Shown: positions 8,611 through 17,805 of the stretch, piece after piece
Numbering within the stretch: the first letter of the stretch is position 1
Layout: the number at the start of each line of letters is the position of its first letter
NCBI RefSeq assembly: GCF_002265625.1
Contig: NZ_NOVE01000008.1
Span: 1 to 64,000, forward strand
From: Prevotella sp. 885
GTDB lineage: Bacteria; Bacteroidota; Bacteroidia; Bacteroidales; Bacteroidaceae
DNA length: 64,000 nucleotides
Direction of reading: 5' to 3'
Notes under the pieces: generated by a model
The model's database searches: none
What the model was told of the DNA's origin: nothing
What the model saw: the letters and a program-made list of their open reading frames with translations, nothing else
Program-made: the position numbers and the translations under genes

Positions 8611-10941
8611 ATGAAACCATACAAGTATATATTTGCCATACTCGCACTTGCGCTCCTTGCAGCCTGCTCCACCACCACCTCGGTGCCGGAGGACGACCAG
8701 CTGTTCATCGGACTCAAGACCACCAAGTATGTCGACTATGAACCATCCGACCACTTCAATGCCACACGTGAGGAGGTGGAGGCAGCCCTTGCCACCGAAC
8801 CCAACGGCGCCTTCTTCGGCAGTAGCTCCATACGTCTGCTGCCATACCGCCTGTGGATATATAATGCCTTCTACGATTCAGACACACGCTTCTCCAAGTG
8901 GGTGAGAAAGACGTTCGGCAAGGCTCCGGTGCTTATGAGTGGCGTCAATCCGAGGCTTCGTGCACAGGTGGCCACCGAACTGCTGCGTTCGCACGGCTAT
9001 TTCAGCGGCTACGTAGGCTATGATGTCCTCACGCAGAACAATCCCAAGAAGGCGAAGGTGGCTTACACCGTCAATCTCGGCGAGCTTCATACCATTGACA
9101 CGCTCGACTACGTCAACTTCCCCAAAACGGCGCAGGCGCTTATCGACTCCACCCGTACCGAGGCGCTGGTCAGGAAAGGCACGCCTTTCAACGTATCCAC
9201 CCTTGACGCCGAGCGCACCCGTGTGTCGACGTTGCTCCGCAATAACGGCTACTTCTATTATCAGCCCGACTATGCCACCTACCTTGCCGACACCATCGCC
9301 GAGCCTGGTAAGGCACAGCTCCGCCTCCATTACGCCGACAGCCTGCCGTCGCTCGTGTCGCGCCAGTGGTATGTGGGACGCATCAACTTAGAGATGCGCC
9401 GCTCTGCCATGCAGGAGCTTACTGACACCGTGCGCCGCCGCAACTACACGATGATCTATTCCGGCAAGCGTCCGCCTATACGCCGCTCCGCCATCACACG
9501 CGACCTCAAACTGCGTCCGCGCCAGCTCTACAGCTACGCCAATTACCAGCAGTCCATCAATACGCTTACTGCCAAGGGACTCTTCTCACGAGTTGACCTC
9601 TCCTTTGCGCCGCGCGACACCACCCCCACCTGCGACACCCTCGATATGACCATCAACTGCGTCTTCGACAAACCCTACGACATCTACCTCGAAACCAACG
9701 TCGTGGGCAAGACCACGGGACGTGTGGGTCCGGGCGTTATCCTCGGTCTTACCAAGCGCAATGCCTTCCGAGGAGGCGAGAAGTTGTCCGTAAACCTGAA
9801 GGGATCATACGAATGGCAGACCGGACACCGTGCCGACGGCACCAGCTCAAAGTTTAATTCGTACGAGTATGGTGCCGACGTAAACGTAGAGATACCGCGT
9901 CTGCTGTTCATCGACCGCTTCCTTAGCAAGATGCGTCACAAGCGTCGCCGTCAGGGCAAGGTGGTCAAGCCGTACTATTCCACCCCCAACACCCTCTTCA
10001 AGGCTTCCAGCAACGTGCTCAACCGTTCCGGCTTCTTCAAGCGCCACATAGTCTCCGGCGAGCTTACCTACACCGTCCAGCCCAACGCCACGACGATGCA
10101 CCAGTTCTCGCCGCTCATCCTCCAGTATGAGTATATGCGTGATCAGACCGACGCCTTCAAGGAAATCCTGAAGCAGAGTCCGTACCTCACCGTGTCGATG
10201 GCAGACCAGTTCGTGCCCAAGATGCGCTATACGTTCACGCTCCAGTCGCCCTCGTCATACCGCAATCCCATCTATTGGCAGACCACGGTCAGCGAGGCGT
10301 CCAACATTCTCTCCCTTGGCTATATGGCTGCGGGACGTAAGTGGAGCGAGAAGGGCAAGAACATGTTTAAGAATCCCTACGCACAGTTCGTGAAGATTGA
10401 GACAGACCTGCGCAAGACATGGCAGGTGGCAGACCACGCCCAGCTCGTGGCGCACATCAATGGCGGCATCATCTGGTCGTACGGCAACTCCCAGAGTTCG
10501 CCTTACAGCGAGCAGTTCTATGTGGGTGGTGCCAACAGCATCCGTGCCTTCAATGTGCGCAGCATCGGACCGGGCCGCTATTACACCAATCAGTCACGCC
10601 TTTCCTATCTGGACCAGACGGGCGACATAAAGCTGCAAGCCAACGTGGAGTTTCGTCCGCGCATCTTCGGCAATCTCTACGGAGCCGTCTTCCTCGATGC
10701 CGGCAACGTGTGGGCGATGCGTGACGACGGCTATCGTGCAGGATCGAAATTTAACATAAAGAACATATTCAAGGAGACGGCGTTAGGCACGGGCATCGGC
10801 GTGCGTTACGACCTCGACTTCTTCGTGCTGCGTCTCGACTGGGGCATCGGTCTGCACCTCCCCTACAAGAGCGGTTTCTATAATATGCCAAGCTTCGGCG
10901 ACTCGCAGAGTCTGCACTTCGCCATCGGCTATCCGTTCTGA
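8611..10941 (+). CDS. tamL: Lipid-anchored TamA/BamA-type outer membrane protein (TamL)
   Basis: 776 residues. The protein starts with a lipoprotein signal, lipobox LLAAC with Cys19, followed by POTRA-like periplasmic repeats (about 30-370) and a C-terminal Omp85 beta-barrel ending in phenylalanine (GYPF). The sequence GGANSIRAFNVRSIGPG near residues 635-650 matches the conserved barrel-strand and L6-loop region (VRGF/Y type) of the Omp85 family. A lipidated TamA homologue, called TamL in Bacteroidetes, is known to replace TamA in this phylum. Coupling to tamB (16-base gap) implies a TamB-TamL envelope bridge. A strong bidirectional terminator closes the unit at 10957-11006. Confidence 0.87.
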   Translation: MKPYKYIFAILALALLAACSTTTSVPEDDQLFIGLKTTKYVDYEPSDHFNATREEVEAALATEPNGAFFGSSSIRLLPYRLWIYNAFYDSDTRFSKWVRKTFGKAPVLMSGVNPRLRAQVATELLRSHGYFSGYVGYDVLTQNNPKKAKVAYTVNLGELHTIDTLDYVNFPKTAQALIDSTRTEALVRKGTPFNVSTLDAERTRVSTLLRNNGYFYYQPDYATYLADTIAEPGKAQLRLHYADSLPSLVSRQWYVGRINLEMRRSAMQELTDTVRRRNYTMIYSGKRPPIRRSAITRDLKLRPRQLYSYANYQQSINTLTAKGLFSRVDLSFAPRDTTPTCDTLDMTINCVFDKPYDIYLETNVVGKTTGRVGPGVILGLTKRNAFRGGEKLSVNLKGSYEWQTGHRADGTSSKFNSYEYGADVNVEIPRLLFIDRFLSKMRHKRRRQGKVVKPYYSTPNTLFKASSNVLNRSGFFKRHIVSGELTYTVQPNATTMHQFSPLILQYEYMRDQTDAFKEILKQSPYLTVSMADQFVPKMRYTFTLQSPSSYRNPIYWQTTVSEASNILSLGYMAAGRKWSEKGKNMFKNPYAQFVKIETDLRKTWQVADHAQLVAHINGGIIWSYGNSQSSPYSEQFYVGGANSIRAFNVRSIGPGRYYTNQSRLSYLDQTGDIKLQANVEFRPRIFGNLYGAVFLDAGNVWAMRDDGYRAGSKFNIKNIFKETALGTGIGVRYDLDFFVLRLDWGIGLHLPYKSGFYNMPSFGDSQSLHFAIGYPF

Positions 10942-10956
10942 CACCCCTATATAAAC

Positions 10957-11006
10957 AAAGCAAAACAGGCTGTTACTCTTTGCGAAGTAACAGCCTGTTT
11001 TGCTTT
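10957..11006. terminator. Bidirectional terminator between tamL and the nucleotidyltransferase
   Basis: Perfect 21-bp arms, 10957-10977 and 10986-11006, flanked by A- and T-runs on both sides, lie between convergent genes and can end both transcripts. Confidence 0.9.
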
Positions 11007-11023
11007 CATTTCCTATTCGTTTT

Positions 11024-11938
11024 TTAGAACATCTTCTCAGGATAAACACCGTCGTCGGCAAGCTTCTGGAACTTAGCCACTACGTCCGGACGATCCTCAG
11101 GATATGTCACGCCGAACCACTTGCTTGTGGTGTCGAGCACCTCGCATGTAGCAGTGCCGTCGTGGATGAGCTTGTCCACCATCAATGGGATGAAGAACTC
11201 GCTCTTGAGGTTCTCCATGTTCTTCGGGTCAGAGAGGAACTCCTTGAAGTAAGCCTCGCTGTGCTGGAAGTAGTCAGGAGTGAAGCCCCAGAAGTTCATC
11301 GATACCGGAGTGGTGTCAGGGATAGCCACCCATGTCTCGCCGTCGTCAGCCAGATACTTCACCACGCCGTCGAAGCGCTGAATCTTGGTGCGCTCCACGA
11401 CAGAAGTAAGGTGGTGGTGCTCGTCGTTCTCGCATACGCCACGGCTTACTGTGCCGCTCTCAGAAAGCGTGTTGCCGACGCGGAATCCCACCATGGCATA
11501 CTTGCCGGTTGATCCCTCAGGCAGCTCGCTGAGCCACTTGCCCATCACGCGGAATGCGTCACGATCGTAGAAGTCGTCGCAGTTGAGCACGGCGAAAGGC
11601 TCGTTGATAACCTTGGCGCCCATCATGAGAGCGTGGTTCGTACCCCAAGGCTTTGTGCGTCCCTCCGGGCATGTGAATCCTTCGGGGAGAGCGTCGATGC
11701 TCTGGAACACCAGCTCGCACGGGATGTGACCCTCATACTTAGAGAGCACGATACGACGGAAGTCGTCCTCAAAGTCCTTGCGGATTACGAAGACCAGCTT
11801 GCCGAAGCCAGCGTTGATGGCGTCGTAGATGCTGTAGTCCATGATGGTCTCGCCGTGAGGGCCGAGCTCGTCCAGCTGCTTGAGGCCGCCGTAACGGCTG
11901 CCCATTCCTGCTGCGAGGAGGAAAAGTGTTGGTTTCAT
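11024..11938 (-). CDS. Sugar-phosphate nucleotidyltransferase
   Basis: 304 residues. The N-terminal AAGMGSRYGG (about residues 9-18) is the GxGxR nucleotide-binding signature of the NTP_transferase family, which joins an NTP and a sugar-1-phosphate to give an NDP-sugar plus pyrophosphate. The DELGPHGE and NCDDFYD segments (the latter holding the metal-binding aspartates) are also conserved. The exact sugar is not clear: UTP-glucose-1-phosphate or N-acetylhexosamine-1-phosphate uridylyltransferases are the closest known types. A TACTTTTG-like -7 box lies at 11976-11983 on the same strand. It is monocistronic, with its 3' end facing the tamL terminator. Confidence 0.78.
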   Translation of the reverse strand: MKPTLFLLAAGMGSRYGGLKQLDELGPHGETIMDYSIYDAINAGFGKLVFVIRKDFEDDFRRIVLSKYEGHIPCELVFQSIDALPEGFTCPEGRTKPWGTNHALMMGAKVINEPFAVLNCDDFYDRDAFRVMGKWLSELPEGSTGKYAMVGFRVGNTLSESGTVSRGVCENDEHHHLTSVVERTKIQRFDGVVKYLADDGETWVAIPDTTPVSMNFWGFTPDYFQHSEAYFKEFLSDPKNMENLKSEFFIPLMVDKLIHDGTATCEVLDTTSKWFGVTYPEDRPDVVAKFQKLADDGVYPEKMF

Positions 11939-12055
11939 ATTTATTGATTTTTGTTTATATGATTATAAAGATATACAAAAGTAACAAATATCAACGGAAT
12001 AATAGAAGTTTTGCCGTAAAAAATCACTACTTTCAGTTAACTTGAACGAATACTC

Positions 12056-15000
12056 TTATTTCACTATATCCATCAGTGTCTCAAAGCTATCCACTTTACC
12101 ATACTTCACGTTGGATGTAGATATTTGAGCAAAGAGTTTTTCAGCACAAGCTATCTTGCCCTTTTCTATTTCGCGCAGGTCCATGCTCGACATGGATCCT
12201 TTTGTCTCTGCCACAAAATATATGTGCTTCACCTCGCCTTCTTGGAACGCTATAGCCCAGTCCGGAGAGTAGTTGCCTACAGGTGTCGGGATATGGAAAC
12301 CCTTTGGCAACTTGGCATATACCGCAACTTCCTTTGCCGTGTCAATTTTACCAACAAACTCTCGTTCTCCCTCGCTATCAGTAAACACATAATCCACGAT
12401 GCTTTTCTTTCCTTCGAAGGCACGGTCTATCGTTCCGTGTTTCTCCTGCGTGAAAATATCGCTATCGAACTTACCTTCTAATCGGTTGTAGCTGATATGC
12501 TCAACGATGATTGTGGCTTTCTGCTCCATAATCAAACGTGTTACCTTACGTATGAATTCTTCAGGGTTAGCCTTATACATGCCGAACTTCAACGGACGTA
12601 TCTTTGAAAGTATTGTTGCCACGGTCTTTCGGGTCAAACGTGTCGCGCTGCTAATCTTGCCCAACAAGTCATAACGAACATTGCTTACGATATCCGTTTT
12701 CAGCTTCTCTGTTGCACTTTCTTTCTGGCGCATCATATCGCCATGCTTCATGTCGTCAAGTGTAGCATTGTCCTTTTGCTCACCTCGTGTCACTACATAG
12801 CTCAGCTGGGTCACCTCAAGCTCTTTGTTTATTGCGCCTACCGCTTTTTCAATAAGTTCCTCGCTGTCGAAGCTGACGGTATAGGCATACTTATGATTGA
12901 TACGGCGCCAAAGCTCCTGAAACTCCTTCTTCATGAAGTTGTCGTTGAGCTTGTTGTCGGGCGTTGTGGTCTTGCTGCCATCGTCAATCATGCCCTTCAA
13001 TACGCTCGGGTCGTAGATGCTCTGAACCAACTTCATCACCGAATTGCTCATTGGCTGCAACTCGTCGGCTAAAGGCAACAAGGTTTCTTCTGCACATGCC
13101 TTACGGAAAGTTTCGGTCACTTCACCGTCTTTAGTGATGTAGTTCTTCATCCGCAACTGGAAATAAATTTCCTGTGCGTCATTCTTTGTTATTGTGTACT
13201 TAGCTCCGTCATCGCAGGTAACAAGCTTGCCGGTGAAGAAGTCAACATCTGCCTTTGTCGGACGGTTGTAGAGGTCTTGCCTGATGTCATGCTGCAAATC
13301 TGCCACAAAGGTTGCATAACCTTCGCTGGCAATTACGGTAAGTCGGTTCACCTTATGCACTTCTTCCGGAAGTGCGTCGTTGTCCTGGCGTACACCATGC
13401 CTGTCTACACACAAGCGCAAACCACGGCCTACCTCCTGACGCTTCTGTGAAACGCTGTTCGACTGGCGCAGCGAACATATCTGGAACACGTTCGGATTGT
13501 CCCAACCCTCACGAAGAGCCGAATGTGAGAAGATGAAGCGCACAGGCTCGTCGAGGCTGAGCAGCCGTTCCTTGTTCTTCAAGATAAGGTCGTAAGCCGA
13601 GGTGTCGTCGCTCTGGTCGCTGCCACGCTTTACAGAGCTGTTTATCGAATGTCCTTTCTTGTCAATCGAGAAATATCCTGCATGGGTGGCGTGGGCTGAT
13701 ATGCTTCCAAGATAAGACATATAGTCAGGGTCGAACATGTTCTGATTATTGTTCAGCTCCGCCATATACTCCTGCTCGAATATCTCACCGTATCGTCCCA
13801 ACTGCTGATTGCCGTCTTCATCATACTGGCGGTAGTTTGCCACTTCATCCACGAAGAACAGCGAAAGGCACTTTATGCCACGCTTGAACAAGGCAGACTC
13901 CTTACGGAAGTGTGCCTTGATGGTTTCGCGTATCTGGATGCGTGCCTTATGGTCGGCAGTGATATTTCCTTGAATATCCTTCACGTTTAGCGTCACGCCA
14001 TTGCCGAATATCGCCTTGCCACGCAAAGGGGCTATCTCTGTCAACATATAGCCACGATATTGTTCCATTTCTCCGGAAAGATAATAGAGGTCGTCGCCTT
14101 CGCCCACATTCTTGTAGGCTCGCTTGATGTTGCCACTCTTGCTCTGCACGTCTATCTCCATGCGCACCATCGGTGGCTCGTTCTTCGACAGGACGACACT
14201 GTCGAAGTAGATGTAGCTTTCCGTGCCTTTGAGGTTGCGAAGCTCGAAGCCCACCACCTCTATCTTCTTCACCAACTTCTGGTTGTAGGCATCCAGCGCA
14301 TCAAGCACATACACGGGGTTGTGGGTCTCACGGTGTGTGGCTGAATAGTTGAGCGTAAACAATGGGTTGAAGCGTGCCAACGCGGTCTGCGTGGCAGCAC
14401 CGCCCATCTTCTGTGGTTCGTCCAATATGATAATCGGGCGGTTGGCTGCTATCACGTCGATGGGTCGGCGTGAGCCGAACTCGTCGCGCTTGTCGTATAT
14501 GATACGGGCATACTTGTTTTTGGCGCCTTCTTTCATTGAAGTGTTGAACGCTTGAGTGTTGATGATCATCACGGAGATGTCAGCACTCTGCGAGTAGGTG
14601 TCTATCTGATTGAGGTTGTCCGAATTATAAACGAAGTAGCGTGCTTTCTTGCCATAAAGCTCCATGAAGTGATCCTGGGTTATGTCGAAACTCTTCTTCA
14701 CTCCTTCGCGTATGGCAATGCTGGGCACAACGACGATAAACTTTGTCCAACCGTAACGCTTGTTCAGCTCGAACATTGTCTTGATATAGACGTAGGTCTT
14801 ACCAGTACCGGTCTCCATTTCTATATCTAGCTGGCAGGCTCCAAGGCGCTTTATCACCTCATTGCTGAGGTGGATGTTGTTCTGTGTCTGTATCTGATGG
14901 ATGTTCTTCAGCAACTCATCCTCCGAAAGCACTATCTCGCCGTTCTTGTAGCCTGTGTCATACCCGCTGAAACTGATGCCTTTTTGCTCTATGCGCTTGC

Positions 15001-15136
15001 CGTTGTCAATAACGTACACCTTTCCCTGGTCCATCTTGTAGTCCAAGAGTCCCTGGTTGGGTTGTCCGTTAAAGATGTCGACGGTGCTTTCCACGGCATC
15101 GGTCTGATATTGTTGTATCTTGAATTGCAGTTTCAT
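12056..15136 (-). CDS. res: Type III restriction enzyme, Res subunit
   Basis: 1026 residues. A superfamily 2 helicase/translocase fused to a nuclease: Walker A METGTGKT at 107-114, the DExx-box variant LDEPQ near 236, SATH motif III, and a SNSVSQKRQEVGRGLRL segment as motif VI. Near the C-terminus SPDWA (about 958) and AETKG (about 975-979) form a PD-(D/E)xK nuclease site. Res needs Mod for specificity and cuts DNA when two unmodified sites are engaged. It starts 2 bases after the mod stop codon, so the two are translationally coupled; switching mod off should also affect restriction. No inactivating change was seen. Confidence 0.92.
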   Translation of the reverse strand: MKLQFKIQQYQTDAVESTVDIFNGQPNQGLLDYKMDQGKVYVIDNGKRIEQKGISFSGYDTGYKNGEIVLSEDELLKNIHQIQTQNNIHLSNEVIKRLGACQLDIEMETGTGKTYVYIKTMFELNKRYGWTKFIVVVPSIAIREGVKKSFDITQDHFMELYGKKARYFVYNSDNLNQIDTYSQSADISVMIINTQAFNTSMKEGAKNKYARIIYDKRDEFGSRRPIDVIAANRPIIILDEPQKMGGAATQTALARFNPLFTLNYSATHRETHNPVYVLDALDAYNQKLVKKIEVVGFELRNLKGTESYIYFDSVVLSKNEPPMVRMEIDVQSKSGNIKRAYKNVGEGDDLYYLSGEMEQYRGYMLTEIAPLRGKAIFGNGVTLNVKDIQGNITADHKARIQIRETIKAHFRKESALFKRGIKCLSLFFVDEVANYRQYDEDGNQQLGRYGEIFEQEYMAELNNNQNMFDPDYMSYLGSISAHATHAGYFSIDKKGHSINSSVKRGSDQSDDTSAYDLILKNKERLLSLDEPVRFIFSHSALREGWDNPNVFQICSLRQSNSVSQKRQEVGRGLRLCVDRHGVRQDNDALPEEVHKVNRLTVIASEGYATFVADLQHDIRQDLYNRPTKADVDFFTGKLVTCDDGAKYTITKNDAQEIYFQLRMKNYITKDGEVTETFRKACAEETLLPLADELQPMSNSVMKLVQSIYDPSVLKGMIDDGSKTTTPDNKLNDNFMKKEFQELWRRINHKYAYTVSFDSEELIEKAVGAINKELEVTQLSYVVTRGEQKDNATLDDMKHGDMMRQKESATEKLKTDIVSNVRYDLLGKISSATRLTRKTVATILSKIRPLKFGMYKANPEEFIRKVTRLIMEQKATIIVEHISYNRLEGKFDSDIFTQEKHGTIDRAFEGKKSIVDYVFTDSEGEREFVGKIDTAKEVAVYAKLPKGFHIPTPVGNYSPDWAIAFQEGEVKHIYFVAETKGSMSSMDLREIEKGKIACAEKLFAQISTSNVKYGKVDSFETLMDIVK

Positions 15137-15138
15137 CC

Positions 15139-17031
15139 TTACAAGATTTTTGTTGTAGTGTTAGGGGCGTATGTCTTGAATATCTGCTCGAAGTTGGTTG
15201 CTGTGGCATCATTCGCCAAGCTGGTATCGCGCAGCACTGCATACGTCGGCTGCATCTTCGCAATAGCTGTCACCACCTCGTCGGTTACTTTCTGGTCGAA
15301 GCAAGCAACAAGATAGCCGTCGGCTACATTATATATAGTCTTGCCATCCACCACACTCTCTTCTATTTTGCTGTCGAGCGTTGCACCGAGCTCCAGCATC
15401 ACTTGGAACAGAAGATCTTCGCTTGTGCGGTCGTCCTTTACGTTGTCTACATATCTAAACAATTCCAGTTGTGATGTCTCCTTCGGTGAATAGAACACAT
15501 CTTTCATGTTGCTGCTGTCGAGCTTCAACACACGGAAACCTGTGTCGAGGTGCTGTGTAGTGAGTGGAGAGTCTGCCTTAATCTTGGCACCTGCACGACG
15601 GATGCGCTCTTTGCCGATTTCGCAGATTGTGTGTGGCTTGTTTATAGAATCAAGAAAATTGATGGCGTTTTTTGCAGTTTTCTTTGCTTTATCTTTCGCA
15701 GTTTCAATAACTTTATCTATATTTTCTGGGATTTGAACTAAAATATATTTGATATTTAATCCAGGATGTTTGCTGTTGAGACGCATTATCGTTTCAGCTG
15801 TAGATGCACTTCCTGAGAAGAAGTCCATTACATAATCATCTTTTTCTATTACAAAATTAAACAAACGACAAAGAATAGACGTTGATTTTGGATTTTGAAA
15901 GATGTCTCTTGCCATAAGTGATTCAAACTGTTTGGTTGAAGAACGTCCGTCTTCATATATTACAGACCGTAATACTTCTTTAGCATTCTCAAGTCTTTTC
16001 TTAGGCTTGATTAATGTCGTTTCGTCGGTGCCGAACATAATATCATCGTCTGCAATCATTTTTTTCATAGTTTCTTCTGGAAACCTAAAACCTTTCTCAG
16101 GGACTTTGCATGGTTTATTGGTCACAGGATGTAGAATTGTATATTCATATCCACCAAAAGTAGTATTGGCAATATCACCATCATGAAATACACCCTTATA
16201 ATCGACGTTATCATAATGGGCTACTCCTTTGAGTTCGTCTTTATTATCTTTTATCCATGCACGTAATTCCGTTTGGATTTCGACAATGTCTTTTTGATAT
16301 TTCTCTTTCAGTTCTTGATACTTATTCTGTATGAGCTTTGCTTTTTCGCTATCAGCATACCAGTAATCTTGCGCTTCTTTATTTTTGCAATAGCATAGTA
16401 TATATTCGTGCTCTGTATTAATTTGACGTGGATTATTATCCGTCGCAGTTTGTAAAACAATGCAACCCGTAAAATTAGATACGCCAAATATCTCATCACA
16501 AATTTTGCGTAAGTTTTCTACTTCATGATCGTCGATAGATATAAATATCACACCATCCTCCGTCAGTAAATCCCTTGCCACCTTCAGTCGTGGATAAATC
16601 ATGTTCAGCCAATCAGTATGGAATCTACCATTAGTTTCAATATTTGTTGTCAAACGGTTGCCTTGTTCATCATATTGGTAACTATTTGAAAGATAGTCTT
16701 CTGATTTTTCTGAAAAATTGTCTCCATAAATAAAGTCTTTTCCAGTGTTATAAGGTGGGTCGATGTAGATCATCTTCACCTTATGAAGATAGGTCTCTTT
16801 AAGGCATTTCAACACATCGAGGTTGTCGCCCTCGATGTAAAGGTTCTGTGTGGTGTCGAAGTCCACGCTCTCCTCTTGGCATGGGCGCAGCGTGGCGTTG
16901 ATGGGCGCATTGGCAGCAAGGATAGCCTTGCGCTTGTCGGGCCAAGTAAACTGATAGCGCTCTTCGCTGCCTTCTACAATATCGGAAGACAGCAGCTGGC
17001 GCAATTTATCAAAATCAATGGAGCGTTTCAC
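15139..17031 (-). CDS. mod: Type III DNA methyltransferase, Mod subunit (main frame, probably phase-variable)
   Basis: 630 residues in this frame, starting at GTG 17031. A beta-class N6-adenine/N4-cytosine methyltransferase: the catalytic DPPYNTGKDF lies at 91-100, ahead of the SAM-binding DFFSGSAS motif near 402-409. The target-recognition region between them (about 130-340) has clearly lower GC content and different codon usage from the flanks, as expected for an exchanged recognition domain. The usual Mod N-terminus is encoded just upstream in another frame (17028-17138), separated by a G7 tract; the present frame has a TAA close upstream, so as assembled the full protein cannot be made. 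With eight G the two parts join into a 666-residue protein. GTG overlaps the TGA of the short frame, so low-level reinitiation is possible. Confidence 0.9.
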   Translation of the reverse strand: MKRSIDFDKLRQLLSSDIVEGSEERYQFTWPDKRKAILAANAPINATLRPCQEESVDFDTTQNLYIEGDNLDVLKCLKETYLHKVKMIYIDPPYNTGKDFIYGDNFSEKSEDYLSNSYQYDEQGNRLTTNIETNGRFHTDWLNMIYPRLKVARDLLTEDGVIFISIDDHEVENLRKICDEIFGVSNFTGCIVLQTATDNNPRQINTEHEYILCYCKNKEAQDYWYADSEKAKLIQNKYQELKEKYQKDIVEIQTELRAWIKDNKDELKGVAHYDNVDYKGVFHDGDIANTTFGGYEYTILHPVTNKPCKVPEKGFRFPEETMKKMIADDDIMFGTDETTLIKPKKRLENAKEVLRSVIYEDGRSSTKQFESLMARDIFQNPKSTSILCRLFNFVIEKDDYVMDFFSGSASTAETIMRLNSKHPGLNIKYILVQIPENIDKVIETAKDKAKKTAKNAINFLDSINKPHTICEIGKERIRRAGAKIKADSPLTTQHLDTGFRVLKLDSSNMKDVFYSPKETSQLELFRYVDNVKDDRTSEDLLFQVMLELGATLDSKIEESVVDGKTIYNVADGYLVACFDQKVTDEVVTAIAKMQPTYAVLRDTSLANDATATNFEQIFKTYAPNTTTKIL

Positions 17032-17138
17032 CCCCCCATTTGGTCGTTAACTTCCGTGATGCACTCGGGGAACAGCTCAGCAATTCGGCTGATATTGTCC
17101 TGCACACCATCGGCGGTCTGCATTTTCAGTTTCTCCAT
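17028..17138 (-). CDS. mod: N-terminal piece of Mod in the alternate frame (OFF register)
   Basis: 36 codons from ATG 17138 to TGA. The product begins MEKLKMQT and contains NISRIAELFPECITEV, a close match to the conserved start of type III Mod proteins, which normally runs directly into the KRSIDFD segment now found at the beginning of the 15139-17031 frame. It lies 22 bases after the DUF4391 gene, where the mod start is expected. The frame ends immediately after a run of seven G. Adding one G (or losing two) joins it to the main mod frame. Confidence 0.85.
   Translation of the reverse strand: MEKLKMQTADGVQDNISRIAELFPECITEVNDQMGG
17031..17037 (-). repeat. G7 homopolymer tract inside mod (phase-variation switch)
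   Basis: Seven C on the plus strand, seven G in the coding strand, lie precisely at the junction of the two mod frames. Slipped-strand changes in such tracts turn many type III mod genes on and off. Here seven G gives OFF and eight G gives ON, by direct reading of the frames. Confidence 0.85.
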
Positions 17139-17160
17139 ATTCTTAAAGTATTTCGTTCTC

Positions 17161-17805
17161 TTATTGATTCAGTTTCGCTTTCATTTTCACCAGTCTTTGG
17201 TGTATCTCAAATCGTTTCTTCGGTTGTTTCTCTTTCAACATTTGTTGTTCGAGAATGTTGATGTTTTTCTGTATCTGCTCACGCTCCTTGTTTGCCATTA
17301 CTGCCGTATGCAGGTCCGTGGTGTTTGCGTCCAGCAGTCCTTCCGCAATCTGACGCACAAAAGAGGAGAACACGGCATCCATCGTGCTGCCTTCAATGTT
17401 CAGCACTATATCAGCTTCTTTTACCCAAGCCGTCTGATATGTCTTGACAATGTCAAACTGCCGTTGCTCCGCATCGTGCCACTCTTTGTAGTTGACATAC
17501 AGGCAGCACTTGCCTTCGTGTTGCAATACAAACACCGTGTGGCGTGGCATCTGCTTGTCTATAAGCATCAGCACGTCGGATGGCACTTCCTCTTTCTTCA
17601 GCACCATACGGAACACTGTAATCTCGTGCACCGTCTTGCCGTCGGTCACACTGAGCGTGGAGGGTGCCAGCTTCGCCGTCCACGTGATGCTCTCTACGTT
17701 GTCCACAAACCGCTGCTTCATTTTGGCATTTACCTCCAGGTTGCGGTAGAACGCCGTCTTGGGCACAGGCTTGCCCACAAGGGTTGAATCAGGGAATGTT
17801 ATCAT
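17161..17805 (-). CDS. DUF4391 domain protein of the type III RM operon
   Basis: 214 residues with no signal peptide or membrane segment. The fold-like N-terminal two thirds match the DUF4391 family, which is repeatedly found next to type III Mod/Res genes. The last ~50 residues (EREQIQKNINILEQQMLKEK and beyond) are charged and predicted to be coiled coil. Biochemical role unknown. Its ATG overlaps the BRO-gene stop by 4 bases (ATGA) and its stop is 22 bases from the mod start, so it is a true operon member and probably an accessory factor of the system. Confidence 0.78.
   Translation of the reverse strand: MITFPDSTLVGKPVPKTAFYRNLEVNAKMKQRFVDNVESITWTAKLAPSTLSVTDGKTVHEITVFRMVLKKEEVPSDVLMLIDKQMPRHTVFVLQHEGKCCLYVNYKEWHDAEQRQFDIVKTYQTAWVKEADIVLNIEGSTMDAVFSSFVRQIAEGLLDANTTDLHTAVMANKEREQIQKNINILEQQMLKEKQPKKRFEIHQRLVKMKAKLNQ

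Noticed and set aside
17031..17037. Mod frameshift as a plain pseudogene
   Set aside because: All catalytic motifs and the downstream res are intact, and the shift lies exactly at a G tract, which fits reversible switching better. An assembly error in the tract length remains possible.
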